A stretch of DNA of 8,362 bases from assembly GCA_913064925.1 (NCBI GenBank), contig CAJYBN010000123.1, forward strand, positions 1 through 8,362. Direction: 5' to 3'. A program made the translations under genes and the position numbers. The stretch comes from an uncultured Peptococcaceae bacterium (GTDB taxonomy: Bacteria > Bacillota > Desulfotomaculia > Desulfotomaculales > Desulfallaceae). Below, in pieces: positions 1 through 5,917 of the stretch. The notes beneath the pieces were generated by a model. The model saw only the letters and a list, made by a program, of their open reading frames with translations, was not told the origin of the DNA and ran no database searches. Each line of letters starts with the position of its first letter. Positions within the stretch are counted from its first letter, which is position 1.

Positions 1-4
1 ACCT

Positions 5-1930
5 GTGAGTTTTCTCAGTTTACTGGTCAACCAGCCGGGGCGCACCGTGCTGATGACGGGCAACGAAGCAGTGGCCAGGGGCGCCATCGAGGCCGGTATC
101 GGTTACGCGTCCTCGTACCCCGGCTCACCCACTGCGGAAATCCTTGGGAACCTGGGGCGACTGGCCAAAGATTATAATTTTTACGCCGAGTGGTCGGTCA
201 ACGAAAAAGTGGCCCTGGAAGGCGCGGCGGCGGCATCCTTTGCCGGGCTGCGGTCCATCTGCATCATGAAGCCCAACGGGGCGAACGTGGCCCTGGATAC
301 CCTGGCCAGCATATCCCAGTCGGGCATTAAGGCCGGGTTGGTACTGGTGGTGGGTGACGATCCCGCCGGGCATTCCAGCACCAACGAGGAGGACTCCCGG
401 TACCTGGAAAAGCTGGCCCACATGCCCATTCTGGAACCCAGCACCCCCCAGGAAGCCAAAGATATGACCCTGGCGGCTTTTGAGCTATCGGAGAAAATCA
501 AGCTCCCGGTGGCACTGCGCTGCGTGACCCGGGTTTGCCACGCCAGCGGCAATGTTACCGTCGGGGAAATAGCCGGGGGAAACAGGGAGCCGGCAATCGG
601 CAAAAACGAAAGATTTATCACAGTGATTTTCCAACACGCCCTGCAGGAAGTCAAATTGAACCAGGTGCGGCAGATGGCCGACGGGTGGTCCTTTAACCGT
701 TACGTGGGGCCCGAAAACGCCAAAACCCTGGTAATCACGGCGGGGGCAAGTTTTATGTACGCCAGGGAAGCAGTCAAAGAACTGGGCCTCGAAGGGGAAG
801 TGGGCATCTTTAAACTGGGCATCAGCTGGCCCCTGCCGGAAAAAACCCTGCTGGGCTACCTGAAAGCGGCCGAGAAAGTGATTATTATTGAAGAAGTTGA
901 GCCCTTCATCGAAGAAAACGTAATGCACCTGGCAGCCCAGCACATTATGGACCTCTATCCCCTGCGGTTTTACGGTCAAAAATCCGGGCACGTGGCAGGG
1001 TCCTCCGGCCCGGGCATCGGGGAAATGAACCCGGAAATTGTCACCAAGGCCCTGGCCTCCATTTGCGGGGTCAACTACAGCCCGCCCCCGGGTTGCGACG
1101 AGTCCGTGAAAAAATTGATTCCCAAGGTGCCCCAGCGTGACCTGGCTTTCTGCGCCGGTTGTCCCCACCGGGCCTCCTTCTGGGCGGTTAAATCGGCTTT
1201 AGCCCTGGACGGGCGCAACGGCGTCGTGCTGGGAGATATCGGCTGCTACACCATGGGGCTGGGCCGTACGGGTTTCAACCTGCTGCAAACCGTCCACGCC
1301 ATGGGCTCGGGCGTGGGCATGGCCTGCGGGCTGGGCAAGCTGGTAGAATACGGCTTTAAACAACCCGTGGTGGCCATAGTGGGGGATTCCACCTTTTACC
1401 ACGCGGCCATCCCCGCCCTGGTCAACGCCCGTTACAACAAATCAAATTTCCTGCTGATCGTGCTGGATAACGAAACCACGGCCATGACCGGCCACCAGCC
1501 CCATCCCGGCATAGGCAAAAACGCCATGGGCGAGGAAGTGGTTCGAATGCCCGTGGAGTCTGTAGTGGAAGGGCTGGGCATCCCCGTATCGGTGCATGAC
1601 CCATACGATGTGGAAGGAACAACGGAGCTGGTTTTCAATTTACTGCAAAGCAAAGGCACCAAGGTGCTGGTATTGCGCCGCGCCTGCGCCCTGTTGGCAG
1701 CCAAGGGGGCCAAAAAGCCCAGGGTTTACGTGGACCAGGAATTGTGCATCGGCGACAGCTGCGGCTGCAACCGGTTTTGCAATCAAACCTTTTCCTGCCC
1801 GGCCAACATCTGGGATGCAAAAAACAACAAGGCAATGATTGACGAGGTCGTCTGCAACCGGTGCCAGGTGTGCGTGAGTCTCTGTCCCCGCGGGGCAATC
1901 AAGGTGGAAGGAGGGGAGCAAATTGGCTGA
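5..1930 (+). CDS. iorA: Indolepyruvate:ferredoxin oxidoreductase alpha subunit (IorA-type, TPP and 2x[4Fe-4S])
   Basis: Large subunit of a 2-oxoacid:ferredoxin oxidoreductase. With IorB it converts an (aryl)pyruvate plus CoA to acyl-CoA, CO2 and reduced ferredoxin in the cytoplasm. Seen in sequence: an N-terminal pyrimidine-binding domain with GNEAVARGA near residue 20, SYPGSPTAEI and EWSVNEKVALE; a CAGCPHRASF motif at residues 383-392; a TPP/Mg-binding region running from GDIGCYTMG (410-418) through GDSTF (460-464) to DNETTAMTGHQ (488-498); and a C-terminal ferredoxin domain. The second cluster motif is a regular CxxCxxCxxxCP (Cys617, 620, 623, 627). The first is unusual, with Cys581, 586, 588, 592 and 598. 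The length of 641 aa suits the family. The GTG start at 5 has only 4 nt before it, so its ribosome binding site is outside the window and an earlier start cannot be excluded; ATG at 53 is too late to keep the family N-terminus. Substrate is not fixed by sequence. Confidence 0.95.
   Translation: MSFLSLLVNQPGRTVLMTGNEAVARGAIEAGIGYASSYPGSPTAEILGNLGRLAKDYNFYAEWSVNEKVALEGAAAASFAGLRSICIMKPNGANVALDTLASISQSGIKAGLVLVVGDDPAGHSSTNEEDSRYLEKLAHMPILEPSTPQEAKDMTLAAFELSEKIKLPVALRCVTRVCHASGNVTVGEIAGGNREPAIGKNERFITVIFQHALQEVKLNQVRQMADGWSFNRYVGPENAKTLVITAGASFMYAREAVKELGLEGEVGIFKLGISWPLPEKTLLGYLKAAEKVIIIEEVEPFIEENVMHLAAQHIMDLYPLRFYGQKSGHVAGSSGPGIGEMNPEIVTKALASICGVNYSPPPGCDESVKKLIPKVPQRDLAFCAGCPHRASFWAVKSALALDGRNGVVLGDIGCYTMGLGRTGFNLLQTVHAMGSGVGMACGLGKLVEYGFKQPVVAIVGDSTFYHAAIPALVNARYNKSNFLLIVLDNETTAMTGHQPHPGIGKNAMGEEVVRMPVESVVEGLGIPVSVHDPYDVEGTTELVFNLLQSKGTKVLVLRRACALLAAKGAKKPRVYVDQELCIGDSCGCNRFCNQTFSCPANIWDAKNNKAMIDEVVCNRCQVCVSLCPRGAIKVEGGEQIG
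1905..1925 (+). promoter_or_regulatory. Ribosome binding site and TTG start of iorB
   Basis: GGAAGGAGGGG at 1905-1915 is a strong Shine-Dalgarno match ending 7 nt before the TTG codon at 1923. The site lies inside the last codons of iorA. It fixes TTG as the iorB start and makes an 8-nt overlap with the iorA stop, which suggests coupled translation and equal amounts of the two subunits. Confidence 0.75.
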
Positions 1931-2558
1931 GCTGAGTGTTCACAATATCATCGTTACGGGCGTCGGCGGGCAGGGCAACGTTCTGGCCTCCCAGATCATT
2001 GCCACAGCCGCGGTGGACAGCGGCTATTTTGTATCCGTAGGAGAAACCTTCGGCGCTTCCCAGCGGGGCGGGTCGGTGATGAGCCATATCAGGATTTCCC
2101 GGGAAGAGGCCTACGGGCCGCTGATTCCCAAAGGCAAAGCCACCATGATTATCGGCTTTGAGCCGCTGGAAACGTTGCGGACGCTGATCCCTTACGGGGG
2201 CAAAGACACCGGGGTAATTATGAACCTTCGTGCCAACTATCCATTGAGCGTCCTGGTGGGTGAAGACACTTATCCCGAAACCGAAAAAATCAAAGAAGCA
2301 ATTGCGGCCAACTCCCGCTACCTGGTGGCGCTGGAAGCCACGGAACTGGCCGTGGCCGCCGGCGTGCCGGTGGGCACCAACATGGTGATGACCGGGGCCT
2401 TCGCCGGAACCGGCGTGCTGCCCATCCCCCCGGAAACCTACGAGGAGGTTATTGCCGGGCTTTTCAGCGGGGAATTGCTGGAATTAAACCTTACGGCTTT
2501 CCGGGCGGGGTTAAAAGCCATAGCCGATTATCAAAGCTCGGGCGGGCAGTGCCGGTAA
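1923..2558 (+). CDS. iorB: Indolepyruvate:ferredoxin oxidoreductase beta subunit (IorB-type)
   Basis: Small subunit of the IOR enzyme and homologue of the gamma domain of pyruvate:ferredoxin oxidoreductase. In this family the domain supports CoA-dependent catalysis and pairs with the TPP subunit encoded just upstream. The 211-aa protein is one complete gamma-type domain: TGVGGQGNVLAS from residue 12, then GETFGASQRGGSVMSH (40-55), then a YGPLIPKGKA segment and the GFEPLETLR stretch. GTNMVMTGAFAGTG in the second half is also typical. It has no cysteine cluster, as expected. Translation starts at TTG 1923, placed by the strong GGAAGGAGGGG site, and overlaps iorA by 8 nt. QRGG is intact, while the residues just before it (GETFGAS) differ from the SEVHGMA type I associate with well-studied archaeal IorB. 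Confidence 0.94.
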   Translation: MAELSVHNIIVTGVGGQGNVLASQIIATAAVDSGYFVSVGETFGASQRGGSVMSHIRISREEAYGPLIPKGKATMIIGFEPLETLRTLIPYGGKDTGVIMNLRANYPLSVLVGEDTYPETEKIKEAIAANSRYLVALEATELAVAAGVPVGTNMVMTGAFAGTGVLPIPPETYEEVIAGLFSGELLELNLTAFRAGLKAIADYQSSGGQCR

Positions 2559-2560
2559 AA

Positions 2561-2591
2561 CCGGCCTTTACTGAAAGGAGGTAAAGGCCGG
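2561..2591 (+). repeat. Perfect 10-bp inverted repeat with the Shine-Dalgarno sequence in its loop
   Basis: CCGGCCTTTA (2561-2570) and TAAAGGCCGG (2582-2591) are exact reverse complements separated by an 11-nt loop (2571-2581) that contains AAAGGAGG. The hairpin begins 2 nt after the iorB stop and ends 3 nt before the ATG at 2595. No T-tract follows, so it does not look like an intrinsic terminator. Plausible roles are control of translation of the downstream gene, or an RNA processing or stability element separating iorAB from the LUD genes. The structure is read from sequence; the function is inference. Confidence 0.7.
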
Positions 2592-2594
2592 GGC

Positions 2595-4718
2595 ATGACC
2601 TATTCTAAGCGGTTGAAACAAAAAATAGCCGAAGGGCTTGAAGACAAGGTTTCAGCCTCTGTGCGGCAGATGGTTACCCGCGTGCAGGGTCCCATCATCC
2701 AGGAGATGATCCAGAAGTTTGACCGGGCCGAATTGCGGCCCAGAAAAGAGTATGCCATCGGGCACCTGGCGGAACTGGTGGACCAATCCGTCGCCAGGCT
2801 GCAGGAAAACGGCTTTATCGTGTTCAGGGCCCGCACCGCCGGAGAAGCCGTTGATTATATTCTCAAGCTGGTTCAAGGCGGGAGCGTGGTCAAGTCAAAG
2901 AGCAACGCCGTTAAGGAAATCGGGCTGGTTGACGCGCTGGAGGCCGCCGGTGTAACGGTGGTGGAAACCGACCTGGGGGACAGAATCTGCCAGATGGGCA
3001 GTATCCCGGCCAGTCATCCCATCGGCCCGGCGCTGCATGTGCCGGTGCAAAAGGTAGCAGAACTGTTTGCTGCGGAAACGGGGCAACCGGTGCCCCCGGT
3101 ACCGGAGGAAATTGTCAAGGTGGCCCGGGAAACCCTACGTCAAAGGTTTTTTGAAGCGAAGGTCGGCCTCAGCGGGGCCAACGCCATATGCGCGGACACG
3201 GGTTCGGTAGTGGTGATGGAAAACGAAGGGAATATCCGCAATGTGACCAATTTGCCTCCCGTGCACATCATTGTCGCCGGAATTGAAAAAATCGTCCCTA
3301 CCCTCGAAGACGGTATCAAAGTGGCCCGGGTCGCCGGGCTGTACGGGATGGGCCTGGACTTCGCCACCTACGTGTCGGTAATCAGCGGCCCCAGCCGCAC
3401 CCATGCGGTAGAGGGCAAGGTTGTTCACGGCCTGCAGGGACCCGGCGAGGTACACATCGTACTGCTGGAAGAGGGGCGTTGGGAGGCCATCAAGGAAGGT
3501 TTTGCCGAATCCTTATACTGCATCAACTGCGGTTCCTGCCTGGGCCGCTGCCCCGTATACGGAGAGCTGGGAGAAAGATACGGCTACAAGTACTTCGGCG
3601 GTATCGGGGTCATTCGCACGGCGTTTAACAACAGCTTGGAAAAAGCCCTAGAGGCGGGCCTAACCCTGTGCCTGAACTGCCGGAAATGCGTCGCCGCATG
3701 CCCCGTCCATATCAACACGCCCGGGATGATCCAGCGTTTGCGGGAGCGGGCGGTGGCTGAACAGGGCATGGACTGGGGAAGAAAAATGCTGCTCATGCAG
3801 TTGTTGAACAACAGTTCGGCCATCCAGAAGCTTGCTCCGGTCGTGGGCAGCCTGGTTTGCAACAGGGACGGCAAAGGAGGCTGGTATCCCCGCTATTCCC
3901 TATTCGGCATAGAGAAGGGCAGGCGCTTGCCCGAACTCAGCAAAAAAAGCTTTTTAAGCGGGGCGCCCCGTCAATCGGGCAAGGGAGAGCAAAAGATTGC
4001 TTACTTTGCGGGCTGCCTGAATAATATAGTCTTCCCCCGGGTGGCCAATGCCACCCTCAGGGTTTTACAGCAAAGCGACGTTCAGGTAATTGTGCCGCCG
4101 GGCCAAAAATGCTGCGGCTACCCCTCCCTGGTCAACGGTGACAGGGACGGTGCCGTGCGCAATGCCATTGCCAATTTAAAGGTCTTTGCCAGTACGGGAG
4201 TTGAAGTTATAGTTACCGATTGCGCCACCTGCTACAGCAGCCTGACCGGTTACCCGGAACTCCTGGCCGGCGATCCCCGGTGGGCGGGCATCGCCCGGGA
4301 ATTTGCCGGAAAAGTGAAGGAACTGGCCCAGTACCTGGTGGAAATTGGTTTCCAACCCGCCGCAGATAAAGCGCAGCGCAGGGTGACCTATCACCAGCCC
4401 TGCCACCTGACCGCCCACGGCATGACCCAGGGCAGAGATTTGTTGCAGTCGATGCCGGGATTGCAATTCGTACCCTCTCAGCTGGAGGACAACTGCTGCG
4501 GCTTCGGCGGCACCTTTAACCTGGACTTTTACCAGTTGTCCAAAACCATCGGCGCTCATAAAATTCAGCCCATCCAGAAATCCGGCGCCGAAGTAGTGGT
4601 TACTTCCTGCCCCGGGTGCATGGTGCAGCTGATGGACCTGTTGGGTTCAGCAGGCCAACGGCCTGTAGTAATGCACATTTCGGAACTTCTGACGGGAGGG
4701 GGCGGGCAACATGGGTAA
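2595..4718 (+). CDS. LUD domain / 2x[4Fe-4S] / 2xCCG fusion protein (LutB-LutA or LldEF-like lactate oxidation iron-sulfur protein)
   Basis: Multi-domain redox protein of the lactate-utilisation family. Residues about 40-300 are a LUD domain: VVKSKSNAVKEIGLVDALE, VVETDLGD, then ADTGSVVVMENEGN (200-213) and GIEKIVPTLED. Next come two ferredoxin motifs, CxxCxxCxxxCP at Cys309/312/315/319 and Cys359/362/365/369. After a linker, two CCG domains follow: Cys474, CC 506-507, CxxC 543-546; and Cys603, CC 634-635, CxxC 672-675. The first fits the published CX31-39CCX35-36CXXC signature exactly; the second has 30 residues in the first gap. In Bacillus these parts are the separate LutB and LutA; a single-chain LldEF of similar size is known from Desulfovibrio. 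No membrane segment is seen, so it is probably cytoplasmic. It likely carries electrons from 2-hydroxyacid oxidation. GGAGG lies 13 nt before ATG, inside a hairpin loop. The substrate is not shown by sequence. Confidence 0.9.
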   Translation: MTYSKRLKQKIAEGLEDKVSASVRQMVTRVQGPIIQEMIQKFDRAELRPRKEYAIGHLAELVDQSVARLQENGFIVFRARTAGEAVDYILKLVQGGSVVKSKSNAVKEIGLVDALEAAGVTVVETDLGDRICQMGSIPASHPIGPALHVPVQKVAELFAAETGQPVPPVPEEIVKVARETLRQRFFEAKVGLSGANAICADTGSVVVMENEGNIRNVTNLPPVHIIVAGIEKIVPTLEDGIKVARVAGLYGMGLDFATYVSVISGPSRTHAVEGKVVHGLQGPGEVHIVLLEEGRWEAIKEGFAESLYCINCGSCLGRCPVYGELGERYGYKYFGGIGVIRTAFNNSLEKALEAGLTLCLNCRKCVAACPVHINTPGMIQRLRERAVAEQGMDWGRKMLLMQLLNNSSAIQKLAPVVGSLVCNRDGKGGWYPRYSLFGIEKGRRLPELSKKSFLSGAPRQSGKGEQKIAYFAGCLNNIVFPRVANATLRVLQQSDVQVIVPPGQKCCGYPSLVNGDRDGAVRNAIANLKVFASTGVEVIVTDCATCYSSLTGYPELLAGDPRWAGIAREFAGKVKELAQYLVEIGFQPAADKAQRRVTYHQPCHLTAHGMTQGRDLLQSMPGLQFVPSQLEDNCCGFGGTFNLDFYQLSKTIGAHKIQPIQKSGAEVVVTSCPGCMVQLMDLLGSAGQRPVVMHISELLTGGGGQHG
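4694..4713 (+). promoter_or_regulatory. Ribosome binding site of the second LUD gene
   Basis: GGGAGGGGG at 4694-4702 lies within the last codons of the upstream fusion gene, about 8 nt before ATG 4711. That ATG overlaps the upstream TAA (4716-4718), giving an 8-nt overlap like the one between iorA and iorB. It supports translational coupling and the ATG start. Confidence 0.65.
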
Positions 4719-5820
4719 AACTTTCGCGCCGCCCGGCGTGGTTGAAGAAATTTCGGCCCGGCGCCGGCAGAAGCTGGCCCGTTACCCCGGGCTGGGGGAG
4801 CAATATTTGAAGGTCAGGCGGGATGCGCTGCGGCAAATGGACGCGCTGGTGGAAAAAGCGATACAAACCCTCCGGGCCAAAAAGTGCCAGGTGCACCTGG
4901 CCGCCGACGCCGCCGAGGCCCGGGAGTTGATTTTAAACCTGGTGGACGCGCCCATGGTGGTCAAATCACGGTCCCTGGCGCTGGGGGAAATAGGAGTGGT
5001 ACCCGCCCTCGAGGCCAAAGGAGTAAAGGTGGTGGAAACCGCCCTGGGAGATTTCGTCGTGCAGCTTGCGGGTGAAAGGCCGGCCCACCCGGTCCTGCCG
5101 GCGTGGCATATAAGTGAAACAGAAATTCTTAATGTTCTGAAGTCCAAGCTTGGCGTGGCCGGCGACTTGCACCGGGCCCTGGCGGGCGTCAGGGAGCACC
5201 TGCGCCGTTACCTTGTCAGCGCGGCGTACGGGCTGACCGGGGCCAACGCCGTGGTGGCGGAAAACGGCTCGCTGGTCATCATGGAGGACGAGGGGAACGC
5301 CCGGGCCGTTTCCAACCTGCCCCACACGCACATCGCCGTGGTAGGCATTGAAAAGATCGTGCCGGACCAGGAAGACGCCATGACGGTATGCCGTACGGCG
5401 GCAGTATACGGCACCGGGCAGGATATCGGGAATTATCTTTCCATTATCACCGGCCCCAGTTCCACCGGCGATATCCAGGGCAAGCAGGTCTTCGGCATGC
5501 ACGGCCCCAAAAGAGTGATCGTGATCCTGCTGGACAACGGCAGGAGGCGGTGCCTGGAAAGCGGCTTCGAGGAATTGTTATACTGCAACAACTGCGGCGC
5601 CTGCCTGGAGGTATGCCCGGTGTTCAAGGCCAGGGGCCCCGCTTACGGGCATCATTACCCCGGCGGCCGGGGTGCAGCATTCGCGGCCTTTACCGATGGA
5701 ATCACCGCCGCCCGGGAGGCGGGGCTGGATTGGTGCCAATCCTGCGGCAAATGCCGGGAGGTCTGCCCGGCGGGCATTAACACACCCGAGCTAATTAAAC
5801 GGTTATCTGTTATCTTATAA
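4711..5820 (+). CDS. LUD domain / 2x[4Fe-4S] protein, short LutB-like paralogue
   Basis: Paralogue of the first half of the preceding gene, and so of LutB. Residues about 40-280 are a LUD domain: VVKSRSLALGEIGVVPALE, VVETALGD, GANAVVAENGSLVIMEDEGN (177-196) and GIEKIVPDQED. Two ferredoxin motifs follow, Cys292/295/298/302 and Cys342/345/348/352, each CxxCxxCxxxCP. The protein ends 17 residues after the last cysteine, so at 369 aa it lacks both the C-terminal tail of typical LutB (about 470 aa) and the CCG half of its neighbour. I found no frameshift that would restore more coding sequence. Expected role: an iron-sulfur electron carrier in 2-hydroxyacid oxidation, perhaps pairing with a CCG protein such as the neighbouring fusion or the GlcF-like protein. 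It could also be a duplicated, shortened gene with an altered role. Confidence 0.88.
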   Translation: MGKTFAPPGVVEEISARRRQKLARYPGLGEQYLKVRRDALRQMDALVEKAIQTLRAKKCQVHLAADAAEARELILNLVDAPMVVKSRSLALGEIGVVPALEAKGVKVVETALGDFVVQLAGERPAHPVLPAWHISETEILNVLKSKLGVAGDLHRALAGVREHLRRYLVSAAYGLTGANAVVAENGSLVIMEDEGNARAVSNLPHTHIAVVGIEKIVPDQEDAMTVCRTAAVYGTGQDIGNYLSIITGPSSTGDIQGKQVFGMHGPKRVIVILLDNGRRRCLESGFEELLYCNNCGACLEVCPVFKARGPAYGHHYPGGRGAAFAAFTDGITAAREAGLDWCQSCGKCREVCPAGINTPELIKRLSVIL

Positions 5821-5917
5821 ATAAAAAATTGCCTATAGTCGTTGATCAGTTTTCGGGCTGGGGTAGAAGTGCAACGTTTTGTGGATTAGCGGTTATGTAG
5901 TGCTTAAAAATATCTAA
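5821..5917 (+). other. AT-rich intergenic gap, possible start of a second transcription unit
   Basis: This 97-nt gap is the longest non-coding stretch of the window and clearly richer in A and T than the genes. I see no stem followed by a T-run, so no intrinsic terminator. Weak promoter-like words exist: TATAGT at 5834-5839 with TTATCT 18 nt upstream, and TAGAAG at 5864-5869 with TTGATC 16 nt upstream. Neither pair is convincing. It holds a palindromic TGATCA but no clear operator. The glcD pair may be transcribed from here or by read-through. Confidence 0.4.

Noticed and set aside
485..1168. Long open frame on the minus strand inside iorA (227 aa)
   Set aside because: It is antisense to a well-supported gene, has low-complexity composition with no recognisable motif, and high-GC coding DNA commonly opens such frames.
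2561..2594. Intrinsic terminator after iorB
   Set aside because: The hairpin is strong but no T-tract follows it, and the downstream ribosome binding site is in the loop.
4966..5502. 178-aa minus-strand frame inside the short LUD gene, and a 130-aa plus-strand frame at 5388-5780
   Set aside because: Both lie over the conserved LUD and cysteine motifs of the real frame and show no family motif of their own.
5842..5850. TTGATCAG as a GntR/LutR-type operator
   Set aside because: It is only a 6-bp TGATCA palindrome and lacks the extended GT/AC arms expected of such operators.
5802..5917. Frameshift or decay that would extend the short LUD gene
   Set aside because: Removing one GTTATCT copy still leads to a stop within a few codons, and none of the downstream frames shows CCG-like or LutB-tail sequence.
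5821..5917. Sigma-70 promoters at TTATCT/TATAGT and TTGATC/TAGAAG
   Set aside because: The -35 words match poorly (3-4 of 6), and an AT-rich stretch will give such words by chance; kept only as weak hints.
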